From Puccinellia tenuiflora (Eukaryota; Streptophyta; Magnoliopsida; Poales; Poaceae), in contig QRDG01000399.1 in the NCBI GenBank assembly GCA_012064385.1, forward strand, positions 208,874-272,873: a stretch of DNA of 64,000 nucleotides. The letters are read 5' to 3'. Below the pieces are notes generated by a model, which was given only the letters and a program-made list of their open reading frames with translations, did no database searches and had not been told where the DNA came from. A program made the position numbers and the translations under genes. Shown one piece after another: positions 1 to 9,841 of the stretch (the stretch's first letter is position 1; every line of letters begins with the position of its first letter).

Positions 1-772
1 CACCTTGTATGGCGGGACGTGGCAGACACGATGAGCTACCGGATGGGTGTGGGAAAAGCGTGCTACCTCTGCAGAGGGTAAAAACTATTCGAATAGCCGA
101 GTCCTCGGATATGGACAGTTGGGAGGCCCTACTAGACCATGTGCAAAAGTTTTTGGTAAAATATGCAAGAGATGGAAAAGTGGAAATGTTGTTACCCAAC
201 TATACCAGCTGGAGCGGTATGAGTTGTGGAGGAAAAGAGATCATGATGAGTCGTGGTCGGGAAAAAGGAGGAGTTTTGGATAAATAATAAAATTGTGATT
301 CTCTCTAAAGATAGTAGTAAATCTCTTCTTACCTTTTTCAACAAAGATATAGAGATAGAGTAATAACTAAAAGTGCTATAGGCAACAACTTAAAATTGGT
401 GCATACTCAGTAGAGGAGTAGCTTGCGAGTACAAATTGTACTCATACTGGTTTCGTCCCTGGCTATTGTCTTAGCCAGATTTTAAGGAAGAGTAGCTTGA
501 AGGAGGAGAAGGAAATGACGTCAATGCGAACTAGGGCGCTTCCCAGTCAGTTGCCTGTAGGGTTAAGGCGAACGACTTGGGCTCCACGTTGTTTGGTGAT
601 TTCCGCTGCAAGTACCCATTGAAGATTATGACTTCAATCGAGTAAGTATATTCCTTCGGTATTTATGGATGTTCTTTGATTACCAGTTTGATTGTGCTCA
701 GCGACACACTGATCATGGGATCGCTGATGTAGGCACAAGGGTATTTCGGACAGCTAGTCCGGGGTCCCCACA
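1..772 (-). mobile_element. Terminal part of a Ty3/gypsy-like LTR
   Basis: The block ends at 772 in a CCCCACA terminus. Read on the minus strand, it starts TGTGGGGACCCCGGACTAG, a start I recognise from abundant Triticeae gypsy LTRs. The other end lies outside the window. The short open frames at 9-287 look like LTR sequence rather than a protein. Family name and orientation are tentative because no PBS, PPT or partner LTR is visible. The five bases after the terminus are gtaag. Confidence 0.45.
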
Positions 773-777
773 GTAAG

Positions 778-1711
778 TATGATAAACCGAATTTTAATTA
801 ATAAATTCGGTTTTAACACCTAATTAACCGAGAGAACCATAATAACCGAAGTTAGGAGCGAACAGAGAAGTAATAACCAAAGTTTCTTGGTCGCGCCGGC
901 GGATCCGCTGCTCCCCTCCGCCTCCGGTCGCCGTTCCGGCACCTTGAGGTGGGGGGGAGCTCCGGCTCTTTCGTGTGTGTGTAGATTAGGTGTGAGTGCC
1001 CGGGCGGCGCCGTCGTTGACGGAGGCGATGGTGTCGGTGCGTAGGGCGTGGTGCTTCCCCTCCTTCCTCCGTTCCGGCCTCGTTGCCGGGGAGGCCGTGA
1101 AGCTTCTTCGGGCGCTCTTCTTCTTCTTCGTTTCTCTGGCCGGCCGTGGCGGCGAGGAGAGAAGCTGGAGGTGGTCGGTGTCCCATTTTTGTTGCAGGTG
1201 GTCCTGGGTGGTTCTCTCTGGTGGTCCTGCTCCGGCCGGCCGAGGTGGCGAGGGGAGCAGCTTCTGGAGGTGGTTTCGTGCCGGTGGTGGTGGTCCTGGG
1301 CGCCGCGGCGGCGGCTGGAAGAAGGGTGGAGGCGAGAGGATGGTGCTGTGGCCGTGTTCTTTCATCGAGTCCAGATTTCGTCGCTGCGCGGCGGATGGCT
1401 TCTGCGGCTGTCTTCTACATGTGGTGGTGCTTCCTCTCGGCGAACAGAGAAGAGAACCTTCTTGGTCTCGTCGTACTAAGTTCTTAGCCCAATAAATAAA
1501 GCCTAATAGCCCCATAAACCGAGCATCGTACTAATCCTGGCCTAGATAGCTGCACCTGCATGCGTGAGCGCTATATATCGCTCTTTGCGAGCTGTATTCT
1601 CGCCTCGCCCGCGTAAAAATTTTCTTGGGCTGGCCCAACTATGTACGTAATCGTTCCGTGTAGATTCATTCAGTTCTTCTTTATTCAGGACAGAGCGAAT
1701 CCCTGCGTAAG
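778..1711. other. Unassigned GC-rich stretch between two LTR elements
   Basis: A GC-rich core at about 880-1440 is open on both strands (202 codons plus, 231 codons minus). The encoded residues are low-complexity Arg, Gly, Pro and Trp, as expected from GC-rich DNA without selected coding. I recognise no domain. The flanks (778-880 and 1440-1711) are AT-richer and show nothing I can name. It could be an LTR or leader fragment of an unrecognised element. Confidence 0.3.
784..813. repeat. Short palindrome
   Basis: An 11-bp perfect inverted repeat (aaaccgaattt / aaattcggttt) is separated by an 8-bp AT-rich spacer. It sits just right of the gypsy-like LTR end. Its role is unknown. Confidence 0.6.
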
Positions 1712-2513
1712 TGAAAGGATCGATGAGGTTAACTAGAGGGGAGGGGGGGGGGGGAATAGGTTAACTACAAATTTTACTTCTTTTTCGTTTTAAAAGAATA
1801 TTGCTCAAATATAAGTTCTCTAGAATATGCAACTAGGTGAACAATCTTATATGATGAGCAAAGATCACTAGCACAAGATATAGATATAGTAAGCTAGTGC
1901 TAACAAGTAAAGGTAAGTGCAAAGATAAACAACAAGATGACACGAAGATTTATCCCGAAGTTCACTTCCCAATGGAAGCTAATCTCCGTTGGAGCGGCGC
2001 GGTGTTCACCAAAGTGAAACACCGAGTAGCCTTGATATGGCACACCGTATCTCCGTTGTGACTTACCACCGATGTGGCGAGGCACTTGTCACTATGTTGC
2101 CGTTGAGGTTGACAACTAGAACCTTTACAAGGATGAAGCACACTCCACAAGTTGGAGGGTCTCCACCAAATGCACCGAGCCGCCAAGACTCGATGCCCAA
2201 GACCGGGGCACACACCACAACTTAATTGGTGGCTCCCGGCGATGTCTCCTTAGCTCCCAAAGCTCCAAAGAACAACAAGCTCTTAGGGTTCCGATGAACA
2301 CCAAGAGAAACAAGCCCCCTCTCACAAATCAAGGGGGAAAACGAATCGGTTTGGTGGAGATTGTAGATCAAGAGGTTCTCTCCCAACTCGCCAAATATCA
2401 ACGAGATGTATTGGCTAGTGAGAGAGATCTATGTGGATTGAGGTGGTCTAAAATGGTGGAGCTTCAAGCTTCTTTCTTTTTGATAGACAAGTGACCAAGG
2501 TAGAAGAAGAAGC

Positions 2514-2549
2514 CCTTAAATAGGTGGTCTCGAAAATCCAGCCGTTGGA
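2514..2549 (-). promoter_or_regulatory. Core promoter of the 3' LTR: TATA region and AACGG box
   Basis: On the minus strand TCCAACGGCTG (2549-2539) precedes CCTATTTAAGG (2524-2514) with 14 bp between them. The first motif matches the plant M-phase-specific activator consensus YCYAACGGYYA at 10 of 11 positions. Its function is inferred from position and motif only. Confidence 0.5.
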
Positions 2550-2559
2550 GAGAAGTGTG

Positions 2560-2840
2560 AGACCAGCCGTGGGGGCCGGCCAGGCCGGAGCAGTGGCCGG
2601 GGAGAGGCCGGCCAACCACGCGAGACCCTGACGCAAGCCCGGCCATGGACCGGCCACCATGGCCGGCCTAGTAACCGAGACGGCCCGGCCATGGGCCGGC
2701 CATGCCGGGGTGGTGGCCGGCCAGTGCGCAGAGAAAATGGCCAAGCAGCCCGGCCATGGACCGGCCACCATGGCCGGCCTAGTAACCGAGACGGCCCGGC
2801 CATGGGCCGGCCATGCCGGGGAGATGGCCGGCCAAGCTTT
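2560..2840. repeat. GGCCGGCC-type array in the LTR
   Basis: Dense CCGG and GGCCGGCC palindromes, including about two tandem copies of a ~118-bp unit (starting near 2637 and 2755). It lies immediately upstream of the LTR core promoter as read on the minus strand. Confidence 0.85.
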
Positions 2841-2988
2841 CTTCTTCTCCCCTTCTACTCTTGCTCAGACCTCCTTTTGTCGATGTTTCATCGTTTTAAC
2901 CTAACAACACATCTTGAACAAAGGGGTTAAATATTATCGTGTTGTCATCAAATATCAAAACATACTTAGGAGATGAGATGTCCTTTCA

Positions 2989-3002
2989 ATCTCCCCCTTT
3001 TT
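2989..3002 (-). other. Polypurine tract of the Maximus/SIRE-like element
   Basis: Minus strand reads AAAAAGGGGGAGAT and abuts the TG start of the 3' LTR, as expected for the plus-strand priming site of reverse transcription. Confidence 0.85.
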
Positions 3003-3598
3003 GATGTTTGATGACAACACAAGAATTTGCATGACATATATATGTATGAGAGTGACCAACGAAAGTTAGTGAATTACAAGAATTAGAAGAGCTCCCCCTC
3101 AACGTGTGCACAACAACAAGAGACATGAGCTCCCCCTAACTTTTGCAATTCACACACCTTCTATACTAAGACAAATAGCTCTCAACATCATTGAATCCAC
3201 ATATAACTATAACATAATCATCATGCACTCAACTAACACATTTGTAGAGATAAGAATGTCTCACCAAAGTCTTGACGTAGAGATAATAAATGACATCAAT
3301 TGACCACACAAATAACAAGGTCTTGACATAGAGATGATAGCCGAAGATAACATAGTCTTACACTTAGAGTAGATAGCCAAGTTCACAGGATGAAATCCAA
3401 GATAACATAGTCTTACACATATAGTAGATAGCCAAGTTCACAGAATGAAATCCAAATTAAAGTTCACCTGAAACACACGAGAGAAGCAAATGGAAGAAGC
3501 AATGATGATGCAGAAACCCCCCATATGCAAATTCCCGTTGACAACCTAATATTTCTCCCCCTTTGGCATCAAGACACCAAAAAGGAGAGAAAACCAAT
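3003..3598. other. Non-coding stretch between third ORF and PPT
   Basis: AT-rich, no supported gene. It includes two copies of a ~60-bp direct repeat around 3335-3460 (core ataacatagtcttacac, then agtagatagccaag). Confidence 0.6.
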
Positions 3599-5197
3599 CT
3601 AAGCGTTACCCGAAGATGGCCACTCATTGAACCAATCAACCATGGTCTCATTCTCAAGATCAGGAAGCTCGACATCATCACCACCATAGAGATACTGAGT
3701 GTTGATCACGGGGGGCGCTGTGCTAGAACTGGGTCCATCTGACGAATTGACATTGGGGCCAACATTGGGATTAGCAGAAACAGGTGGCAGAAACCAATTT
3801 GAGTGTGAAGAAACCCATGTCTCCTCAGGAGTGATCTCACCCTCAGATCCACTGGCAAACTCCATGTTCATGTGCCTTGCCATCAATTTCTGGTTATTAT
3901 GAATGATCTTGTTGTTCTTATGAGCCTCAAAAGTTCGTTTTTGCATATCAATCCCAAAGCAATTCATATTTTTGAAGATGGATTTCCATGTTGTTTTGGG
4001 TGTACTGGAAGGGTGAGCTGAGCTTGTACCTTCATCATGGGGAGAGGGCTTAGAGCGCTTGGACGGAGGAGGATCATCATCACCATGAATATTCATATTT
4101 AGAGGCTTGTGATCAATCAAAGGATAAACCGAATACCTAGTGGCGCCACACTTGTTCTCAATGAGAAGCTGAAGATAGGGAGCATAGATGGGAACCCTTC
4201 TTTTGAGAACACATAGACGCATCTCACCGAGCATATAGTGCATCACGTCAAGTTTGACACCTTGTTCTTTCTTGCTTTCCAAGTGAAAGAGAGGATTGAT
4301 CAGCCACCCACGAACCAAATTCCGTTCCCCATACTTGACATGAATTGTATGGCGGAGAATCCTGTGGAGGACATAATACTTGGGTGACATGAAGGTGACA
4401 TTGGGAGCATGACATATACCTTCAGCCTCCGAATCATAGCAGTGATAGAGATGAGGCTTGGCTGACAACTGACGTTGACCCGGTTCATGAATGCGGAAGT
4501 ATCTAGAATCAGAGGGATCAATGACAGGTAATTCCAACAAGCGAGCAAAGTCAGCAAGTGTAGCCTGACACACAGCGGTGGCACTCATCCAGGTCATAGT
4601 ATTGGCAGGGTCGGAGTGAAAATATACTGTGGCAAAGAACTCCTTGATGAGCACGGGATTGTAGTCCTTCTTACGACCCATGAGCCCATGAAGATTGTGG
4701 AATTTCAGAATTTCCATTGTCTCCGGATAGTGTTGACGAACCCAATCCACATCAAGGAACTGTTGAGGCACATAGGTATTTTCCTTCCGGTTGATGACAA
4801 ACTCATACATAACTTGATGCATCTTGCAATAAAACCGGGGATCCGAGGAGGTACGATCATAAATATAGGGATTAAAACCTAGACGGTCCCGTTGGAAGTC
4901 CTTTTCCGGAAGAGTGTTCCAATCACTGTGCACAGGCTCAACCTTGTTGGTGACAGTGCGCTGAGACGGACCGGCAGTTTTGTTTCCACTGACTTTCTTA
5001 GGGCGACGAGCCCGCAGACGTTGATTGATAGGAACATTGTCGGAATCTGTGAAATTAGAGCATAGGGACGAGCATGATGGATAAGTGCACATAACCACAT
5101 ACAAGACTGGGCATAGAGATATATGATGTATACAAATTGGTGATAACATGATTTCCTTATGAGAGAATTGACACCAAAGCATTTGTTCTAGAATCAC
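3599..5197 (-). CDS. Third ORF of the SIRE-like element (env-position ORF, plant transposon protein domain)
   Basis: A 532-codon open frame lies between pol and the 3' LTR on the element's coding strand. That is where SIRE/Maximus elements carry an extra ORF often called env-like. The middle (about residues 90-350) resembles the domain annotated as putative plant transposon protein, with its F-N-P-Y-I-Y start and a conserved W-V-R-Q-H-Y-P stretch. The C-terminal third is polar, with Pro- and Ser-rich segments. I see no convincing signal peptide, glycoprotein cleavage site or C-terminal membrane anchor, so a true envelope function is not supported. Residues 1-50 may not be coding: a good 3' splice site (CTCTAATTTCACAG) ends at 5047 on the minus strand, so the protein may start from a spliced subgenomic RNA. 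Confidence 0.65.
   Translation of the reverse strand: MILEQMLWCQFSHKEIMLSPICIHHISLCPVLYVVMCTYPSCSSLCSNFTDSDNVPINQRLRARRPKKVSGNKTAGPSQRTVTNKVEPVHSDWNTLPEKDFQRDRLGFNPYIYDRTSSDPRFYCKMHQVMYEFVINRKENTYVPQQFLDVDWVRQHYPETMEILKFHNLHGLMGRKKDYNPVLIKEFFATVYFHSDPANTMTWMSATAVCQATLADFARLLELPVIDPSDSRYFRIHEPGQRQLSAKPHLYHCYDSEAEGICHAPNVTFMSPKYYVLHRILRHTIHVKYGERNLVRGWLINPLFHLESKKEQGVKLDVMHYMLGEMRLCVLKRRVPIYAPYLQLLIENKCGATRYSVYPLIDHKPLNMNIHGDDDPPPSKRSKPSPHDEGTSSAHPSSTPKTTWKSIFKNMNCFGIDMQKRTFEAHKNNKIIHNNQKLMARHMNMEFASGSEGEITPEETWVSSHSNWFLPPVSANPNVGPNVNSSDGPSSSTAPPVINTQYLYGGDDVELPDLENETMVDWFNEWPSSGNA
5047..5060 (-). promoter_or_regulatory. Candidate 3' splice site before the third ORF
   Basis: On the minus strand a pyrimidine-rich CTCTAATTTCACAG runs into the conserved part of the third ORF at 5046. 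Its use is not shown by the sequence; the donor is not identified. Confidence 0.35.
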
Positions 5198-5400
5198 TAA
5201 GCAACAGAATAAACATTTTGGAATCGGTGATAACTAAATTTCTTTAGGAGAGTGGACACCAAAATATTGGACACAAAGGTCACTATGTGGAAAATGAAAA
5301 TACCATTGCATAGGGATACATCATGAGCACAAATTGGTGATAACTAATTTTCCTATGAGGAAATCGACACCAAAGTATTCATATTAATATCTCTAAGTTA
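5130..5400. repeat. Degenerate tandem repeats, three units
   Basis: Three imperfect copies, starting near 5135, 5223 and 5333, share ggtgataac...ttcctatgag...gacaccaaa. The first overlaps the 5' end of the third ORF. Confidence 0.6.
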
Positions 5401-6559
5401 AGACAATGAATATTAGCTACGAAATTAGCATATGCACATAAGTATGTTTATGAGAAAACTTAGGACAACCAAACCCACAAAGCTAAGAGATATTTGATCT
5501 ACACAAGATGAGGGAGAGTACACAACTATACCCGAGTCGGAAGCCATCCTTGCCCAAGGTGATTCTTGGATGGAGGGGAGAGATAGAGGCCTCTCACCAC
5601 CACCAAGAACTTGGGAGATCTCCAAATCCCCACACCAATGGAGGAAATCACTTGGATGAAGAAGAAGATCGGGCCGAGGGGTTTCGGTTTTGGGCAAGGG
5701 ATGGAAGGGGGATGGCTAAATATGGAGATGAGGGGAGGAGGTGAAGCTTGGGTGCCCTCCAATGGAGGGGAAACTCGGGGTAGATGGTTTGGAAGGGAAG
5801 GGAAGAGGATAGGGAACAGCAAGGCAGAAGATACTAGACTTTCGGGGAGGCCGGCCATAGTGCCGGCCAGGCCGGGCAATCGACCGTGATGGCCGGGGAC
5901 CATACAGAGAGGGGCCGGCCATAGTGCCGGCCATGGCCGGGTAATTGACTAGAGGGGCCGGCCATGATGGCCGGGCTCCTACCCGAGAGGGGCCGGCCAC
6001 GGAGCCGGCCAGACCGGGGGATGGCCGGGCTGCCAATCCCAGGCGCCCTGACCCCCTTTTTTTTTTTCTTTTTATAACTTTTGTCCAAAAAAAAATCATG
6101 GTTATGTGCTTGAGATGAAATACGAGAGAGAGAGGTATAACGATGTATGATATGACAATGATTAGGATGATTTCGTCACACATCCAATGGGAAAATCGAA
6201 ACCAACAAGTAGCAACATTGGATGTGATATGAAATTGAAACTTGTGCAATAACCCAAAGGCATCGACTATTTCGAAAAGATTTATGAACCCAACTCCTTA
6301 TACAAGGAGGTCGGTGGCCGAAGCCACCATGTATGAGTATGTTTGACATGGCACCGCGAAGATATATCTTGGGTCCAACAATCAAAACTCATCTTTTAAG
6401 CATATTTTGTCACATGAGTAACTATATTGCAAGATTTGTCTATTTGTGCATAATAGGAGTAGTGTTGACACATGAATTGTGCTACACTCCCCCTATGTCC
6501 ATGCCATCATCTAGAATCCAAATAAGAGTCTAGTAGAGGTGTGTAAGCAAAATTTCCAA
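5198..6559. other. Spacer between pol and third ORF of the SIRE-like element
   Basis: No supported gene. It holds part of the three-unit repeat, a purine-rich stretch (about 5500-5830), a CCGG array (5845-6040), a poly-T run (about 6056-6075) and AT-rich DNA up to the pol stop. Confidence 0.6.
5845..6040. repeat. Internal GGCCGGCC array
   Basis: Repeated ggccggccatagtgccgg-type palindromes resemble those in the LTRs but lie in the internal region, about 1.4 kb from the end of pol towards the third ORF. Confidence 0.8.
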
Positions 6560-9085
6560 TCAAACAAAGTTGCTTGCACATACGACATTGATTTCTCCCC
6601 TCAATTCCTTGAATCTCTTATCGTCAAGTGGTTTTGTGAATATATCGGCGAGTTGATCTTTGGTGTTGATATATGAAAGAGAGATATCTCCATTGGCCAC
6701 ATGATCACGGATAAAATGATACCGTATTTCAATATGCTTGGTCTTGCCATGGAGCACGGGATTATGAGCAATTCTTATAGCACTTTCATTATCACATAAA
6801 AGAGGCAATGTCTTTTTCTTGATTCCGAAATCCTCAAGACATTGTCTCATCCATAATAATTGTGAACAACAACTTGTTGCAGCAATATATTCGGCTTCCG
6901 TGGAGGAGGTGGATATGCAATTTTGTTTCTTTGAAGACCAACACACAAGTGACCTACCAAGAAATTGGCAAGCACCCGAGGTTGATTTCCTCGTCACTTT
7001 GTCACCGGCCCAATCCGCATCCGAATACCCCACAAGACCAAAGCTTGTATTTGAAGGATACCAAAGACCATGATTGGGAGTATCAACCAAGTACCTAAGA
7101 ATTCTTTTGACAGCCGTCATATGGCTTTCTTTGGGGTTAGATTGAAATCTTGCACACAAACCCACACTAAACATGATATCCGGTCTAGATGCACAAAGAT
7201 AAAGTAATGAACCAATCATAGAATGATAAAGCTTTTGGTCAACCGGAATACCTTCGTGATCTAGTGTTAGATTCACGTTTGTTGCCATTGGAAATCTCAC
7301 TGGGCTTGCATTTGACATATCAAACTTCTTGAGCATGTCTTGAGTATACTTAGCTTGGCAAATAAAGGTTCCTTCGTCATATTGCTCAGTCTCAAAACCA
7401 AGGAAGAACCTTAATTCACCCATCATAGACATCTCAAATTCGCTTGTCATTAGCTTAGCAAATTGTTCTACAAAAGAGACATTAGTAGAACCAAATATAA
7501 TATCATCAACATATACTTGGCATACAAAGAATTCTCCATTTACACTCTTGGTGAAGAGTGTGGGATCGATTACCCCAAGTGCAAAACCACGGTCTACTAG
7601 GAACTCCTTTAAGTGATCATACCAAGCACGTGGGGCTTGTTTGAGGCCATACAAAGCCTTATGGAGTAAGTAGACATGGTTAGGACACTTGGGATCTTCG
7701 AACCCCGGAGGTTGTTTAACATATACCATCTCATTAAGTGGACCATTTAGAAATGCACTTTTAACATCCATTTGATATAAAGTGAATTTATAGCTAGAAG
7801 CAAATGCAAGCAATATTCGAATGGATTCAAGTCTAGCTACGGGAGCGAAAGTTTCACCGTAGTCAAGTCCTTCGACTTGAGAGTAGCCTTGAGCAACCAA
7901 ACGAGCTTTGTTGCGAATCACTTGTCCATGATTATCTTGCTTGTTCTTGAACACCCATTTGGTTCCAATCACATTATGGTTCTTGGGTCTTTCAACTAGG
8001 GACCATACTTTGTTTCTCTCAAAGTTATGGAGCTCTTCGTGCATAGCATGAACCCAATCTTCATCTTCAAGAGCTTCATACACCTTGGTAGGTTCAAAAT
8101 GTGATATATGAGCATGGACACCACAAAAGAGTAATAGTTGCCTCCGAGTGGACACACTCCTTCCAAGACCACCAATGATGTTCTTTTGATAGAGAGATTT
8201 TTGATGTAATGCCACGGCCTTGCTAGCCACTCGACGAGCAAGAGCATCTGAGGGTCTCTCATTTGGAGGTGCATCTTCATCATCTCCTTCATCTAGATTT
8301 TGATTAATCCGAGAGTGGGTTGGAGTTCTTGGTGAGAGATCACCAAAATCTTGACCACCATTATCATTGGGTGGATCTTGATCATTATCATGATGGTTGG
8401 TATCATCTTGTAGATCTTGAGCTTGTTCTTGGTTTGCGGCTTGATCAATGGTTGATGTAGAAGGCTCCACTTGCGTCGAGCTTGAGTCCAACTCCGTTGC
8501 CACAAGGGGTTCCTCAATGGGTATAAGGGGACCTATACCCATTCTTCCTATGGCGATGGAGGAGGGCTCATCACCTACATCATCAAGATCAACTTGCCCC
8601 ACTTGGGAGCCATTATCCTCATGGAATACCACATTCATAGATTCTTCAACACACCCGGTGGTTATGTTGAAGACCCTATAAGTGTGGGAATCCTTGGCGT
8701 AACCAACAAATATGCCTTCAAAAGTTCTAGGCCCAAACTNNNNNNNNNNNNNNNNNNNNNNNNNNNNNNNNNNNNNNNNNNNNNNNNNNNNNNNNNNNNN
8801 NNNNNNNNNNNNNNNNNNNNNNNNNNNNNNNNNNNNNNNNNNNNNNNNNNNNNNNNNNNNNNNNNNNNNNNNNNNNNNNNNNNNNNNNNNNNNNNNNNNN
8901 NNNNNNNNNNNNNNNNNNNNNNNNNNNNNNNNNNNNNNNNNNNNNNNNNNNNNNNNNNNNNNNNNNNNNNNNTTCTTCTTCTTGATATAGAAAGTCCAAG
9001 TGTATCTTGTATAATCATCAACAATCACCAAGCAATATTTCTTGCCACCAAGGCTTTCATAAGTAGGAGGTCCAAACAAATCCAT
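6560..9085 (-). CDS. Copia pol: integrase core, reverse transcriptase, RNase H (interrupted by an N gap)
   Basis: 841 codons. The start (MDLFGPPTYESLGGKKY, then VIVDDYTR) is the integrase catalytic-core entry, where the Asp of VDDY is a DDE residue. The N gap removes about 77 codons of the core. Copia-type RT follows, with W-V-F-K, NKARLVAQGYSQ, F-A-P-V-A-R-L and the catalytic YVDDIIFG at about 7490-7513. RNase H ends the frame (STSSTEAEYIAA, KTKHIEIRYHFIRDHV, DQLADIFTKPL). The frame is open after the gap, so this half is well preserved. Its link to the upstream part (9143-9553) is broken by frameshifts around 9090-9165: the zinc-binding residues (CRKMHEKNH) sit in another frame. Confidence 0.9.
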   Translation of the reverse strand: MDLFGPPTYESLGGKKYCLVIVDDYTRYTWTFYIKKKXXXXXXXXXXXXXXXXXXXXXXXXXXXXXXXXXXXXXXXXXXXXXXXXXXXXXXXXXXXXXXXXXXXXXXXXXXXXXXXFGPRTFEGIFVGYAKDSHTYRVFNITTGCVEESMNVVFHEDNGSQVGQVDLDDVGDEPSSIAIGRMGIGPLIPIEEPLVATELDSSSTQVEPSTSTIDQAANQEQAQDLQDDTNHHDNDQDPPNDNGGQDFGDLSPRTPTHSRINQNLDEGDDEDAPPNERPSDALARRVASKAVALHQKSLYQKNIIGGLGRSVSTRRQLLLFCGVHAHISHFEPTKVYEALEDEDWVHAMHEELHNFERNKVWSLVERPKNHNVIGTKWVFKNKQDNHGQVIRNKARLVAQGYSQVEGLDYGETFAPVARLESIRILLAFASSYKFTLYQMDVKSAFLNGPLNEMVYVKQPPGFEDPKCPNHVYLLHKALYGLKQAPRAWYDHLKEFLVDRGFALGVIDPTLFTKSVNGEFFVCQVYVDDIIFGSTNVSFVEQFAKLMTSEFEMSMMGELRFFLGFETEQYDEGTFICQAKYTQDMLKKFDMSNASPVRFPMATNVNLTLDHEGIPVDQKLYHSMIGSLLYLCASRPDIMFSVGLCARFQSNPKESHMTAVKRILRYLVDTPNHGLWYPSNTSFGLVGYSDADWAGDKVTRKSTSGACQFLGRSLVCWSSKKQNCISTSSTEAEYIAATSCCSQLLWMRQCLEDFGIKKKTLPLLCDNESAIRIAHNPVLHGKTKHIEIRYHFIRDHVANGDISLSYINTKDQLADIFTKPLDDKRFKELRGEINVVCASNFV
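8740..8972. other. Assembly gap (233 Ns)
   Basis: Run of N inside the integrase core. Its true length is unknown. The reading frame happens to stay open across it, which is not informative. Confidence 0.99.
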
Positions 9086-9142
9086 ATGAATGAGTTGGAA
9101 GGGCCTCGTTGTATTGATGTTGTCACTTTGGGATGGTTCTTC

Positions 9143-9553
9143 TCATGCATTTTCCGGCAACACAGAGCTGCAAGGACGATCTTTGGAAAAATTCACTTTT
9201 GTTAGTCCTTCCACATGCTCACCCTTCACAAGTGTTTGCAAGTTTCTCATACCGACGTGGCCCAACCGGCGATGCCAAAGCCAACCCACGTCGGATTTAG
9301 CCATTAGACTTGTGGCAATATGTGTAGTTTCTTTCGAGAAATCCACTACATACATACGGTTTTCCACAAATCCAACAAAGGCTACTTTAAGAGAAATTGT
9401 GTGAAGAATGAGCACATGATACCGTCCAAAGACAACAGTAAAGTTGCACTCGCAAAGTTGCAAAACGGAAAGTAAATTATAACCAAGGGACTCAACAAGG
9501 AGGACTTTCTCAATGGACGTGTCCGGAGAAATGACCACCTTGCCGTGCCCCAA
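9143..9553 (-). CDS. Copia pre-integrase and integrase zinc-binding segment (fragment)
   Basis: 136 codons containing S-L-G-Y-N-L-L-S-V and then LWHRRLGHVGMRNLQTL, the GAG-pre-integrase/HHCC signature. It lies in the same register as the integrase core (6560-9085). A stop at about 9140 and a shifted frame for the next zinc residues separate them, so continuous translation of pol is lost here. Confidence 0.8.
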   Translation of the reverse strand: MGHGKVVISPDTSIEKVLLVESLGYNLLSVLQLCECNFTVVFGRYHVLILHTISLKVAFVGFVENRMYVVDFSKETTHIATSLMAKSDVGWLWHRRLGHVGMRNLQTLVKGEHVEGLTKVNFSKDRPCSSVLPENA

Positions 9554-9631
9554 TACCTTGAGTTCGAACCATCACCAATCGTGACATGAGATATCTTGAG
9601 AAGTTGATGCTTTAATCTTCAACACTTCTTT

Positions 9632-9673
9632 GCTTCCGGTCATATGTGCGGAACAACCGCTATCAATAAGCCA
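9632..9673 (-). other. Retropepsin active-site motif of the Copia protease
   Basis: The minus strand encodes WLIDSGCSAHMTGS; D-S-G is the aspartic protease active site typical of Ty1/copia pol. No long frame spans it because of nearby stops and shifts, so the protease of this copy is broken. Confidence 0.8.
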
Positions 9674-9841
9674 TGATGATCCTCCGGAAGCACACACCTA
9701 CAATGGATCAAGTTCTTGATTTAGGTCCCCATGTTTTGATGGGTCCTCTTTTGTTAGTCACAAGGGTCTTGGGAACCCAAATAGTAGAACTATAATCACT
9801 ACCATGAAGTGCCGACATATTTTGCATAAACATGTCCATTA

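Larger units (their letters stand above)
1712..2988 (-). repeat. 3' LTR of the Maximus/SIRE-like element (1,277 bp)
   Basis: In plus coordinates it starts tgaaaggatcgatgagg and ends atgtcctttca. It matches the 12207 LTR closely over the first ~600 bp (1712-2330), then diverges. On the minus strand it carries CCTATTTAAGG (2514-2524) as a TATA region. An AACGG box (2539-2549) and a CCGG-rich array (about 2560-2840) lie upstream of that. Confidence 0.88.

Noticed and set aside
820..1515. Overlapping 231- and 202-codon frames as genes
   Set aside because: Low-complexity GC-rich composition, no domain, open on both strands at once.
2640..2930. CpG-island promoter of a host gene at the CCGG arrays
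   Set aside because: The arrays are inside LTRs and point to the LTR core promoter; no host exon follows.
3599..5197. Functional retroviral-type envelope
   Set aside because: No signal peptide, cleavage site or transmembrane anchor could be identified; only the position is env-like.
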